DNA from: Morinoia aosen
Taxonomy: Eukaryota > Arthropoda > Malacostraca > Amphipoda > Talitridae
Assembly (NCBI GenBank): GCA_030386875.1
Contig: CM059562.1
Coordinates: 69,314,201-69,378,200, forward strand
Direction of reading: 5' to 3'
Length of the DNA stretch: 64,000 nucleotides
The notes under the pieces were generated by a model. The model was given only the letters and a program-made list of their open reading frames with translations. It made no database searches and was not told where the DNA came from. A program made the position numbers and the translations under genes. This document shows, in pieces, positions 1 to 24,356 of this stretch. Within the stretch, counting starts at the first letter, position 1; every line of letters starts with the position of its first letter.

Positions 1-11685
<11,685 letters not shown>

Positions 11686-11906
11686 CTGGCTTGAGCTTCA
11701 TCCAAAGATTGGTCCGTAATATTCATTATCTGTTCGAGTATGGTGTTGATGTCTTGCTTGCGAACACCATCATTGGAGGTATCATTGGCAGAAGGATTCG
11801 TACCCGAGGAGGGATCAACGGCACCCATAGCTCCATAATGTTGTGGCAGGAGCATGCCAGCAGCCGCAGCGCTAGGGTGCATCATACCCCGACTCTGCTC
11901 ATCCAT
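11686..11906 (-). CDS. exd: extradenticle/PBX coding exon 1 (N-terminus and start of PBC-A)
   Basis: First coding exon of the TALE-class homeodomain cofactor Extradenticle (PBX family), a nuclear protein that binds DNA together with Hox proteins and Homothorax/Meis. Translation starts at the ATG whose A is at 11906. Its context is strong (A at -3, G at +4), and an in-frame TAA lies 9 bases upstream, so no longer N-terminus is possible in this exon. Residues 1-47 are a low-complexity leader with an alanine run (13-16) and an MDEQ start as in vertebrate PBX1. Residues 48-73 read VRKQDINTILEQ, then IMNITDQSLDEAQA, the start of the PBC-A domain that contacts Homothorax/Meis. The exon ends in AG, followed by GTAAG at 11685-11681, splitting the arginine codon (AG|G) that exon 2 completes. 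The identification rests on this near-identity and on the exact join to exon 2. Positions 54, 55 and 58 differ from the usual DIGEILQQ. The exd assignment is very likely; a divergent exd paralogue is the alternative. Confidence 0.95.
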
Positions 11907-12200
11907 GCTTCTTTAACTTATATAATTATGAGCACTCTCAACACAAACACCACTTTAGTCTAGTTCACGAAACACAATATAACTAACACTCGAGTGAGCA
12001 GGATCGCGAATACAAGACTGTTTGATGGTAGCCAAGAGCAGAGGCTCAACACACCCCACACGTCCAACACAGCCCGTAGGCTACCAGCGACTGACGAGCT
12101 CCAAGCTCCGCCACTCGGGCTAAGCTCGGACTTACCCTAAATCTCTCACTTTTACCCTAAAAATGCCGCATGCTGCAGAGCTTTACCCTACACTGCACAG
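11907..12200 (-). promoter_or_regulatory. exd: putative exd 5' UTR and promoter region
   Basis: Sequence immediately upstream of the exd start codon. The 5' UTR should begin somewhere here: the base composition rises to CpG-rich between about 11990 and 12130, flanked by AT-rich DNA. No convincing TATA box or initiator was fixed, so the transcription start is unknown. A minus-strand GTAAGT lies within the first TTACCCTA copy near 12134, so a non-coding 5' exon spliced to just upstream of the ATG cannot be excluded. The region is assigned by position relative to the well-supported exon 1. Confidence 0.5.
12132..12190 (-). promoter_or_regulatory. three TTACCCTA (TAGGGTAA) motifs upstream of exd
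   Basis: The octamer TTACCCTA occurs at 12132, 12152 and 12183 on the plus strand (TAGGGTAA as read along exd). The first two copies share a ninth base. Spacing is 20 and 31 bp. The cluster sits at the upstream edge of the CpG-rich putative promoter, about 230-280 bp before the start codon. Whether it is a binding-site cluster or chance low-complexity sequence is not known. Confidence 0.3.
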
Positions 12201-15200
12201 CACTGTGATCGTCTTTTGAAAGGAACTGGGGAGAAAATTCGAGCCAACTCAAAACTGAGGGAAAAGGTAGTCCTGAATAATTTTGCGCAAAGACATTCTC
12301 ACGGGGAGAGTTTCAGTAGGTATGTTTTACGTAAGTAGGTTGCAGTACATATATAAAACTTAATATTAATATTTCCCATCTGTACAATGAATATTAACAT
12401 AATTAATACACTTAAATTGAACGTGATATTTCGAAAACTTAATAATGGAAAATCGCTACGATTTTTTGAGTAGACATTGCTGATTATTGAGCATCGCGTA
12501 TTCATCAACAGCAGTTAATTTTTTTCAAATGATTTTATTAAACATATTGTATAACTTTTGCCAAGCTTTATGACAGCAATTTTTGGAAATGCCGGTTTTC
12601 AGAATACCTTCACACAGATATTGTAAAGACAAACCTCGCATGTCGCTTGTACGAGAAACCTTATGCAAAAAAAATTTGCAACAGAAAGAATTTAAATTAG
12701 CTTATCACCAAGTATATATGATACCAGTTAATTTCTTACGTTGAATTCTACTTTCCGTTCTACTCTTAGTCGAGATTTAACAATTTTTACTACGCAGTGT
12801 TTTGGTTCGTGCACAAACTCTTCACACACCTATCGTAAAATGCCCGAGTCTCACATACAGCAATTGTGGAAGCACCAGAAGCGAGTCCGAGCTGGTAGCA
12901 AATTGGTCATCACCAGAGCACCCGCTCCACGCAATGCGCCACCACCATAATAAGTACGCCATATTCCTGATTACTCGCTGACAGTCACAAGTTCTAACAA
13001 AAAAGCAAGTGATTATCTTCGATTTTTGATATTCATTAACCATAAAAATAGTTCTATTGAGACCAATGAGGTTGCTTTGTAACGCTGCTCGTCAGTTGAG
13101 AGGCTCAAATAAACAAAATAATTTTCAGTAACGTTCAAAACTTAACTTAACTTGACTTATTTTCCTTCATTAACAATAATTAAAGTCAATTATTCCAAAG
13201 TTTTCTTCCAGAGTATAGTATCTATTATTCAAGGTGTTTTTGCTTCATAAATTTCGTTAAGGCTGCCATCACGCCGGTAACTGGCGTGTACGAAAAAAAA
13301 ACGATCGAGCGTCGTTTTGATCCACATAACGAGATCCCTCACATAACGAGGCTAGCAAAAATGTATACAGTACGTGCTAATCCATTTCACTGCAAAGTAT
13401 TCCAGCATCAGTGCAAAAGTGTTTCCAAAAATAGGCATAGTTAACGCTTGATTTATGAACCGAGATTAGAAAAACAGCTTGCTTTAAGTGTTTAAAAAAA
13501 TAATCACTGAAATGTTTCAAACTAGGTCATAAACGAAAATTTTGCTAGTTAACGTTGCTACAAGTAAAGCAATGTCTCACTCGTGAGATATGATATTATT
13601 TTTTGTAATGCTCCTATTCTGATAATTTGTATCGCGTTATTTTTCGTCGTAACTTTGAGAAATTTCTCAACTTCATATCACGCTATTAAAGGTTTCATTT
13701 CGAACACAGCGTATTCCTTACACATTGTGATAAGACCGTGGTTTACGAGTGCTCCAAATTCTTATCTGAGGAAAGATGCTCGCATAAGGAGCGAGACTGA
13801 TTTTAAATCTAACAATAGTCGGATGTACACGTCATAATTTTTTTCCAGTTAACACGCCATCAAACGTCATTGAAATTATTATTTCCAATTTGTTTTTCTT
13901 AAATAGAAATTACAAACGTAATACTACCAATTCATTTTTATTATCACGTTTGAAAGCTTGCGCTGTGAAAAAGCACGCTATGTTATTTTACTAAGTGAAC
14001 TTATATGCTTCATCCTACGCCCATGGTCAAATCAAGCCTTTGCATAATTAACTTGATTACTTCATACTATTTACCTTAGGAAATTTTTGCATGCTATCTG
14101 TCATACTCGGTGACACGCTGGTTGTAAAGCACGTGGGACAATTCAATGCCACCTGTTTGGTTTGACGCTCCTCCATAAATTTCAATGTTACGGAAACGCA
14201 AATGCATTTTACGCTTCAATTGGGCTGCATGAGACAAACCTAAGAAGCCTTTTTTCAAGAGGAAATAGGTTTTTTTATGACGTTTTCTGACGGTAAAAGA
14301 CGGAAAGTCTTGGTTATTTCATTATTATCATTTGTTCCAATTATTTTATGGGAAGCAAAAAAGTTATCCGCCTTATTACACTTTGAGTTAGTAAGACTTT
14401 GAATTAATGAAATTGGTATATTATCCGCACACTGAATTCAAACGTAATTATCAGAAAATTAGATCACTCGATTGAAAAATTTAAAAGAAACTGAGATGAC
14501 ATAGAAAGTTAAATAACTCTTACCAGTGCCTCAGCATATATTAGGAAGTGTAACCTCCTCATCATTACCACAATGTATTGAGGTCTAGATCTACAATAAT
14601 AACCGTGCCGTGATAAAGGTGCTTCAATTCCTAGATATACACACACATCCTTCAAGTATTTCATTTTATGTTCTAAAACAGAAACATTAATACATGCAAC
14701 AGAACCAAAACAGCTACATATGATTCATTTGTAAGACGATAAGAATCCATTAAAAATTTTATAGTTTGCTAAATTACTAGGTGTTGACAGTCCATAAATT
14801 TTACACCAGTCTGGAAAGCGGTAACTCTGTGGGAACTGAAAATTTGTTAATGGAGTTAAAAATTCCGTCATTGAAATTCCTGAGACATAATGCCTCTCTG
14901 TACGTTGAGTTAACATGTGAAGACGTAGTAAAATGGATGTGTAATTACTCAATCGATTAACTGGATAATTGGTGTAGAAAACATTAAGCAAGCTATTTCA
15001 CCAACGTAACCGCCAGATAAACGTATTCATGCTAGCTGTCATACGAAAAAGTAAACAATTTTTTTTCATAAACTCTCAAATGAACATTATGGTAAAAACT
15101 TTTTTGTTTTATATCATTTTCAGGGGTTCATTGCTATAAATCCGATAGTCAAAAATTAATGTGCGTTGTAGCATAAACTATTCATTAAATCTAATATCCA

Positions 15201-17095
15201 ACTTCAAACAGTATTACAAACAAGCCAAAAGTTACAAGGAATATCACTCTGAATTCAGATGAACACGACAAGCTTTTTTGCGTAGAAGTTTTGTAGATTA
15301 AGCATGAATCAGAAATGGAATAGATATTATTGAACTGATTGCAGTTAACTTGCTCTATTTTGGTGCATGTAATACCCACGTGCTCGCTAAAATTTCATTG
15401 GTTACCCGCCGCGTTCGCAGGCTAGGATTTTATTCATCTCAATTCAACCAGTTTTCAAAGTTTTTATATGCAATGAAATTCTGATGTATTTTCACAGATT
15501 TCATAAAATGTTACAATCGTTATCCATTTTTTCAATTAAATTAATTCCAAAAGAATGAAGTTAGCTCATACAAAGATGTTTGGTTTCAACGGTCACCTAC
15601 ACTGATCTTACATCGACGAAAAAATCTAGATGAATATTTTCATTACCAATTTTAAAATATACCCATTGAAATGGAAATCTTACAAGCATCCCCAATCGTA
15701 AGGGGCTTAATCGAAGTTAAATTCAAAGATAGTTTTGGTTACGATTAACATGAGATCATCAGAATTCGATCATGAAAATCCAATGGCGGAGCAAATTATA
15801 CCTTTGATTTGACTAAAAAAATGTACCATGAAGCAAATTTATATTGTTGCGTACAAGATGAATATCCAAGATGAGAAAAGTATGACTGTTAGACAGTAAA
15901 TATTTCATGATGTTAGATATTTCTCATTGGATGTGTTGAATACTTTGTCTTCCAAATAGCAGACTGCGTAAATAGCACATGTTTTGTGTTAAGCAATTAT
16001 GAAGTGACGATACTACTATAGAGAAGTATTACCAGTAGACTAGCGGTAGAAGTCGTTTCAATTTTTGACCTTCCAAAATACTCGTGTATTAGTTGTAGTC
16101 TGGCGACGGTATGATGCAAACTTTGAAACATATTTTTTACTACTTATTAAAATCGTAACAGAACAATTTTTTTATTACAGCACAGAAAATTAGGATTCAA
16201 AATATAAACGTTCGCAGAAATTTGTTTAAAAATAAGAACATAGGGAACTTCAGAAGAACACGAACGAACGGTGCAGAATACTTTTGAGAGTGAACATTCA
16301 GATGTCTTGTGATGATTATTATGAATGAGATAAGTGTGAAGCATAAACAAAATTAAAGAGATGTGCTTAATCATTAACTGCGCAAGGTCTCAAAGTTCAC
16401 TAAAACTACAAGAATTTTCACATCGCTGTTTAAATTAGAATATTTATTTGCGAAGAGTCATGACGGCAATATCGACCTCAAGCAGTTGAATCAGATGTCA
16501 TTTGGGGTATAAATACAAATTTAGAATATAAAATTGAGCCCAAAACATAGCTTTACCTATAGTGGACCATAAAGCGCTGTAATATTCACCCGCTTGCACG
16601 AAAATTAAAGTCCTCAAAGCATTCTAAGTTTCGACTTCGGAACTGAATTTTTTTCGGGAATTATACTTGCAGGCTTACAGACTACGAACGCTATCTCTCA
16701 GTATACCTGCCTTTTCAAACAACATTAATGAAACAAATAGTTTCAAATGTGGAACCATTGATTCTTACTTCACCCGCACGAAAGAGCTTAGAACGGTGTT
16801 GATAACAAAATACACGCCACAAGCGTTTACGCTTACCGGTTGGATTATATGTATTTCTGATGTCTGTGCGCAATTAAGAGATGATTTGATTCACGAGAAG
16901 TTTTCAAAGCTTTCTCCAATTAGCTCTGCGATGGACCCAGTATACTGACGAACATCCATTCGTTCAGTGATATAGAATAATTTCGATAAGAATGCCATTA
17001 GTAATTTTTGATAGGTTACTAATAAATTCACTATTCTAAGACACTGCCTTGAATAATTTTTCTATGAAAATTCAAGCTCCCCGAAAAAAATTCAA
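12201..17095. other. AT-rich DNA upstream of exd, no gene recognised
   Basis: No exon with recognisable protein similarity was seen. Contents: many short A/T runs, the possible pogo-type end at 13316-13375, and scattered short open frames on both strands, the longest being an 88-codon minus frame at 14725-14991 and a 93-codon plus frame at 16667-16948. These have no domain or splice context supporting them. Distal exd regulatory sequence could lie here, but nothing in the sequence proves it. Confidence 0.5.
13316..13375. mobile_element. possible pogo/Tigger-type transposon end (fossil)
   Basis: Contains CATAACGAG twice (in CACATAACGAGATCC and CACATAACGAGGCTAG), followed by a TATACAGTA motif. 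Repeated (A)TAACGAG blocks next to a CAGTA end are typical of pogo/Tigger terminal repeats. No matching opposite end and no transposase remnant were seen, so this is a weak assignment. Confidence 0.25.
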
Positions 17096-17124
17096 GCTCC
17101 GAATGACTCCCCGTCATTCGGAGC
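17096..17124. repeat. 12-bp perfect stem-loop
   Basis: GCTCCGAATGAC (17096-17107) pairs perfectly with GTCATTCGGAGC (17113-17124) around a 5-base loop (TCCCC). The left arm overlaps the second copy of a short direct repeat, ATTCAAGCTCC, at 17070 and 17090. No terminator or small RNA family is implied; it may be a remnant of a foldback element. Confidence 0.8.
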
Positions 17125-20100
17125 CCTCAAGGAGGATTTAAAGCTGTTTTTTTGTATACAGAAACGATAACAAATTCTCTATAATCACTGGACATAAATT
17201 CATATTTTTTGATACCGCCATAAATACTGCTGATTTTTCTTTCGTTGTTCTATGTGAAAAAACTGGCACGTAAACTCTGTCTCTTAGTCTTTACACTTCA
17301 TGATGACCGATAACATTTATTGCTTCATTGTTCATGTAACACGCTATAAATATTTGAATTATGGGTGAAAATGAATAAATTACCGCGAGTCACTGAAAAA
17401 AGGGGAGGATTTTTTACAAATCCAGCCTCATGGTGAAATAACGTGAAGAAAACGAAGTACTCTGATACATTTCTTGAAAGAAGAGATGAAGAGACACTGA
17501 TAAAGAAAAGGTTCACAGGTCATATTCCCGTGGGTCAACGACCATCGCCGGCTTAGAGTAGCGACGGAAGAAGCCGCTGATCGCCGGCCGGCGCTACGCG
17601 ACTACGGCGGAATTGTTCGTCGGCACACAATCCAAGTGATAATGCGCGTGTAAAAACGCTAAAAGTTTCCGACACTCTCTTTAACAGCGTAATTTTATTA
17701 TTGCTTGGCATATCATAATAAAATAAATTAAAATTGTTGTTAGGTATCATCATGAAACTCAGTTTTCGAATATATCATCAATAATTTCCATTCAATAGCA
17801 CACACGAGCGATAAGAATGCAATATGCGCGTTATACGCCACGCAAAAACTCCTCATTAATGCCCGAGGTAACAAAAACACAAGTCGCTCCAGCTCCGCAA
17901 GCACTGCGTCCAATAGTATCGCTATCAATCACCTTCTGACATCGCTTAAAGATCCAGCAAAAACGTCCCTTCAAAGTACCACTCACTGTTCCTTCGTGCG
18001 ACCTCTTGCACGATCCACTCCTTCCAATTAATATCCAGTACTCGATCATCCTGCAATAAAAGCGTGTCATTCATCAATTACCCTATTTTAGGGTATCTGG
18101 AGAAATACTGTCCCAGCTCGAAAATATTTCATCCCTTGATAAACGCTGTGACACTCACTATATCCTTCTTTTCCAGTAGCCGAGTTCAAAAGCTGGTGCA
18201 GAAGTAAACGATGATACCACAAACTAGAATGAAAACCACAAAACGCACCTTTTCCGAGTTAGTGAACCATTATCTGAGAGAAAATGAGGCGAGCGCCAAT
18301 CACCACAGCCTTCCAACTCGCATAAAACCATAACCTGACGAGCCACAGCCTTTCACGGACTGCCGATCAATAAGAACTTACGAGCCAATTTATGACGTCC
18401 AAAAAGTACTGTCAACTCTCTCAGAATAGCAGTTGAATGCATCATGTGTAAAATATTCGATTGAGTGTCCCCCAAAAGTGAGAATAATTAAATAAAAATA
18501 TTATACAGAGAAACATTGCGTGTTTACATCTTGGGCCTTTGTGTGAAGGAGTCTGCGCGGGAGATGAGTGGCAGTTAGGATAGAAATGCCCTCCCATTCT
18601 TCAATACTCATCACTGTGTTGCTGCAAGCAGAAGTAATACATGCCGATCAATAGAAAATTTCAAAATACAGTAAGCTGTAGTGGATGGTATATTTCTAAA
18701 AGAGCATTTTGTACGCAGTTTAATTCTGTAATTCTAGCCATTGCTAGACACCCCATGCTAACTACGTCACAGCATCAGTTGCCAAACACTCTCATAACTT
18801 TAATTCGGTCCAAACCTCGATGGCTGTGTCCCAGGCCCCTAAATCCTCCAACCTCCCGTTCTTTGCTGCTTTCGAAAAAAATTACATTCCTAACTATTTT
18901 CTGAACTATTCGGGTATATTTTCGATGTAAAGTAGCACTAAATTTTTGATAAATTTCGGAACGATGGAAGCGTTTGGCGACGATTCTATGAGCTAAATAA
19001 CCTTGCGATAGGAGGGGCCTAAATGTTGTAAATCAATCCATGTTAGTAGGACCGCATGTGTTTGATTCTGGTGTATGTGATCAAGTGCCATCGCCATGCC
19101 AAGTGGACGCCCGCCATGTTCACCACCACACCTTATTTTATTTATTATAAATGGAGCGATCGTGCTTTGGTTACAAATGAACTAGTTGAGGCTACGCAAA
19201 CCACTCCGCTCACCTTCGAGCACGTCATGCCACCATGGCATATTTTTACTTTTAACCTGGAAAGCAAATATTGGCCAAGAGAATGCCGAGGAAAGAAGAT
19301 TTACGTTCGAATACCTGGACTGACGGATGTCCTTGGTCAGCGGCGCTTAGACATTTGCCTCAATACAGGATACGAATGCCTGCTGTCCAGGCTCACAAAC
19401 TGTCCGATTCTTGGCCGCACAGAGCAGATAAAGTTTTTCGACGGCTTTATTGCTATCACATTTCTCATTTCTGAATAAATTTTTCCTCGGGAAGAGCACA
19501 CCTCAATTTATGCTATTCCAAATTACTTTATTCAGAGGATCATATGAGATATGTGGACAGGTTTAGGTAGGGGCTCCTACTCTCTATGAGCCGCCGATCT
19601 TCGCTACGTAATGCTATTTCTACGGCACAAAGTCCCGCTGTGAGAAATTCCCCAGCTGCCTCGTACAATTCTTTAGCGTCCCGCATTATTCTAAATGAAA
19701 AATGCTGCTTGTCGATATTGTTTTCGAATACCTCAATGATCGCAAGATTTACTCGCCGATAGAAAACGCACAATGAGCATCCTGGGGACGAATTTAAGTT
19801 ATCACGCAAATTTTTCCATCTGTACTCTTCCTTATTTATTCTATGGACTTTAAAAAGGTTTAATTTTTAACGAATTATATTAAACTATAAAAAGAAACAA
19901 GGTTTAAACACTGATAAAAAATTTCAAATTTTTAAAATTGAACAAGACATTAACTTCATTTTAAGTAGTCAGAACTCGCCACTGTTTATTATTGAGTAAA
20001 TGTTTTACAACTTAGTCAATTATTATACAATAGCTATTATGTGCTTTGCGTGTATCGATATGCTCTACGAAGTATACTGAAACCATGCACAGATTAATTT

Positions 20101-23100
20101 TCCATATAATATTGAACAATATGCAAGTTTGAATATCATTGAAGACAATACATAATCCATATAAACAAAATCTTAACTCACAACTTACGTGAACGCATTT
20201 CAGCTTTATTTGCATCATTTAAAGAACGTTCAAGAGTAATTGAATTGTTCACAGGCTTAACGCTTATAACAATGGAAATTGAAAAAATCATCATCCTATA
20301 TGCGTATAACTACTGTATGGTTTCTATAGCACAAGCATGTCGATAATGTTCAGACACCTAGATGTGAACAATAGCGAATTTTTAGAATCATAAAAAAATC
20401 CTGAATAAAGCTCGAAAATAATTAATTTGAAGAGCTCTGTATCTGCATGGATTTAAATTATGCTAAGGGGAACAATGAAGTTTAAAATTGTTTAAAAGCT
20501 CGTGTGAAATGTCATTAAAAACATTCATAATTTGGGAGCATTAACACGTTTCCTACAAAAATTATTAAAAACCTACTTATTTTGTTCGTGCTGGGAAGAA
20601 TAAAATCATTGCTAGCATATTCCAGCTAAGTAGAAAATCCCAATTTAGGTATTTAGCCCCGATGTTGGAGAGCATAAAATTTCGCACCTATTAATGAACT
20701 TTTTATGTGCGTAGTTAAAAGGGAAAAACTTTCGTAGCTTTCTATAGCCCGTACTCATAGTATCATAAAATATCGAATATCCAAAAAGGTATTATATATA
20801 CGTTACTAATTTCTCTAAATGATTTCCTACTGTAAAAAAAAATCATCAACTGATGTATGATATAACATACGTGAGTCCATACCAAAATGTGCGTATATGG
20901 AAGACCTTAAAAACACCCTAAGACCAGGTGTCGATGGCTTGAAAAAATACGCGTTTTTTGAATCGCCAGTTTGGGAGTGCACTGAGCCGTCTGGGGGTAC
21001 AGAAAGCGTCTGCGTATATCGATCAAGAGAACGCTTTATTGATCTGAAGGGGACTCCACAGCGGCCCTTGAGGATGCTCCCAAACTGCTCGAGTTTTCCA
21101 CCTCGAGAGGCGTAGCTGATCTTCACTCCATTTCAAGCGCCATCATTTTTGGGATGCCATCACTTCTACACGCTTTATATTGCATTCCATTAACAACGAA
21201 TCTCTGTAGCCGCGCCACAATTCATCTCACACTCTAATTAACGGTTGTAGTCATTGTGTTTATTTTTGTTCGTATAACATAGAGTGTGTTGTATACAAAT
21301 CTAGTACTGTGATATTCTTTTTCACTAAATATAAACACGAATATTTTCGTCATCTCATACACACGTATATAAAGCGAACACAGTTTTTCATCATAGCCAT
21401 TATACTTTTATTCCTGAAAATTAAACAAATTCTCAGAACAGCTCATCACTATAGCGCATTTGCATTTCCTTCAACTAATTTTGTTTACTTCAAGTACCGC
21501 TTATTTGTCTCACTTGTGCACAAAAATAACAATAAAAGTTATTTTCAACGGTTTTTATCTCGTATAGCCAATATTATCGTTTTGTATCCTATGCTTTTTT
21601 GGGTTTAATATAACATTGATTTTGTATACCGATTGAGAACAAATATTTCTCGCATTATATTACTTTGAAATTAATAAGTATAATTTGGTTTGTTCAATAC
21701 TATTTCGAATCAGATAGTCGTGCAATTCGCTACCGGAAATTCTTTGATAAAAGGTAGATTTTTTCAAATTAGTATACTTCGCAGAATAGCGGCTCAAAAT
21801 ACTAAAGGCTTTGAATTAAAAATTCAGCTATTATCTGTTGTTAATTAAACAGTTTTTACTTATAATTCTTTGATCTGAATGTAGAAAATTTGCGTTAACT
21901 GCAAGTGTCAAATTTAATGCTGTAATATTTTAACTACTCTTTCCGGTAGCTTTCCTTGTAAATAGTTGTTATCAACAACGATGTGAATTTATTTAATCTT
22001 GCATTCCCACTTGGATCTATGTATCTGTTTAAACTTTACATTGAAACTCCTGGATATGCATAAACTCATGCATAAGCCAGGGCCGATTCGGCCTGATGAA
22101 TTAAATATTTCATAACATCATTTAACTGCAAATACCTTTACACTAATTATAAGGGTATATATCATCATATGTTTCACTAAGGTAAGTATCTCTAGCTTTG
22201 GGAACACAAAAACTGATAAGCCTTATCTACTGTTATGTTTTGAAGTGAGAGAAGGCTTTCGCAAACTTTTTTAATAAATCGTGCAAAATGCAATGAGAAT
22301 TTCATAGCTGAGATCATTGGTATTCGGATGTCTCAGTTTCTATCGCAATGTAGGGAACTAACTTCACGAGGGAGCTCTTTCCTATAACAAACATCTTGAT
22401 TTTCGCCAAAAAATACCGTCTTTTGAAAGCGCATCTTGGCTGAAGAAAACATGTAACCCAGACTGCGGAGCACAGCGAAAGCCAACTGAGTTTTACCTGC
22501 ACGCTGTTAGACTTTGAAAAAGGCAATACCGGACCCATCCATGGAGCAATTCATGAGCTGAGGGGCCATTTCTGACACGCTCCTGCGTGCGCTTGAGCTC
22601 CGAACCTAGAGCTTTCTTCCATCACTTGATGCGTATCAAAAAAGACCCTGTCACGGACACCGTTAATAAATTTCTCAGAAACAGGATCCAGGAACTAAAA
22701 CTACATGAAGGGCTCTTGATAGCATTCGCGACTTCAAGTCTGAAAGCGACTACGCTGAGCAACAGACCGTGTACTTGCATGGGTCAAATTCAAGCATCGC
22801 ATTACCCTCCACAGCTTAACAGGGGACGAAAAATACGACACATTCAAAGATCAACGTTCTCTGTGGCAGGTTTAACTGCTCGACTACAGCACATTAAAAA
22901 TAAGCTCAACTTCTTTCGTTCTTAGAAAGAAACTTTTCATACTAGGTCTATTGAAGTTTGCTACTAAGAACGCATTAATAACCGGCACACAAATGTAAAA
23001 TTTGTTCATGAGTCCGCTTTTCACGTGAGACTTTTTCATACGTCGGGAAATTTTATTTAATAAAGCGCTGGCTGGGTCGCGCAGAGCTAGGGACTGTGTG

Positions 23101-24356
23101 GAACACGTGTTGTCGGACGGAGCTCGAGGAAAAAGAGCGAGGTCTCTAAGATGGCAGCTGGGCTGCAATAACAAACTTAGCTCGCTTGTACACGGCGTCT
23201 TTCGTCTCTTTATTAGTAAGGCGAGCCCATGCTATCGTGAGACCCTCGTATGTATTGATAAAGTCAACATTAGGGCCTCCACATGCACGACCGCTATAGA
23301 CACACCGACCTCCTAATCCCGAACATCAAAAGTTCGTTGTTAGTATCAGCCGAACTAATACGGCGGTTCTTGTAAGCGTTTTCGTTCAAATAGGAACTGA
23401 AGTGCGGCTCAGTGTAGCGCATGCACACACTTTCATGAGGGCGAGGCTCGGAATGTAACAAGCATTCCAACACGAATTTCATAGGTGAAATTAATATTTA
23501 AAAAAAATATATTTTTACTACAGAGCATTTGTTCAGTACACCTCATGTTTACTCATAAAAAAACTCAAAATTCATCTCTTCATCCTTAGCAATAAAATTT
23601 TAAATTGAAAATGACAAGTCAAATATAGATATATCTTAACCTGAAAGCAGAGTTCTATTTTGGGTCCGCGGAGTCTTTTTTCCATTTAGGAACGACTGAT
23701 GGAGTACATGAATAACCAGAGTGGGCCAATTCCAGAGTGCAACGCATATTTATGTAGGGAAAACAGATTAACAGTGTTCGTGGTTGAGCACTGACGTCAA
23801 GCAAAGCGTTTTCTTGTTTCATCAGCGCAATTCCTCCAGGTAAAAAAAGTTTCACGATAGGAATTGAGCTCCTTAGGTTGGAGAGCAAAAATGTTGCGCA
23901 ACAAAAAGGTGGAAAAGAGTTAGACATAGCAATTCTTTCTTATTTCTACATTATTTGTGAAATTAATTAACAGTGAGGTGAGGTGAAAGACAATGGGATT
24001 TAGGATGTGACATTCCTATTTCCATGTATATTACCACTATTAGGTGAATACTTGTATAAACTATTTCGAACGAACAATGCCTAGAATGATAGACCTAAAG
24101 CTTGAGCTAAGGATGATTTTTCATAATATTCCTGTAAAGCGTCACCAATACCTTAAAGTCTTCACAATAACAAGGGATGAGGTTGAGTTGAGCGTATAAA
24201 TAAGGGTTGTTTTAAGAAGAGAAGGTTAAGTAAATTAAATTGAGGTACAATAATAGCATCGCTTATTTTTGATTGTCTTGAAAGCCTCAAGAGGTCCAAC
24301 TAGTTTATAAAATGTGGAAGTAGCCCAAGATCAGATTAGATTATAAGTTAATTTAA
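17125..24356. other. intergenic stretch, no gene recognised
   Basis: Contains a GC-rich patch at 17520-17620, the weak exon candidate at 17987-18050, and a TACCCTATTTTAGGGTA palindrome near 18080. At 19056-19478 there is a 140-codon plus frame overlapped by a 67-codon frame. At 20827-21126, GC-richer DNA is open on both strands. At 22180 there is an isolated AAG|GTAAGT donor, and a 90-codon minus frame lies at 23655-23927. None matches a family I recognise; overlapping frames in GC-richer islands point to composition or decayed elements rather than genes. Confidence 0.45.
17987..18050 (-). CDS. candidate orphan internal exon (unknown product)
   Basis: On the minus strand a pyrimidine-rich acceptor (CTTTTATTGCAG, ending at 18051) is followed by 64 bases and then a strong donor (CA|GTGAGT at 17986). 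In one frame the segment begins at a codon boundary and reads DDRVLDINWKEW, then IVQEVARRN, which looks like ordinary protein sequence. Another frame, reading MIEYWILIGR, is also open and runs on through the donor for 79 codons. No adjoining exon was found on either side and the peptide is not recognised. Splice-like pairs arise by chance in a window of this size, so this is a weak call. Confidence 0.2.

Noticed and set aside
19056-19478. 140-codon plus-strand open frame overlapped by a 67-codon frame
   Set aside because: Neither product resembles a known protein or retroelement domain closely enough to name; overlapping frames suggest decay or chance.
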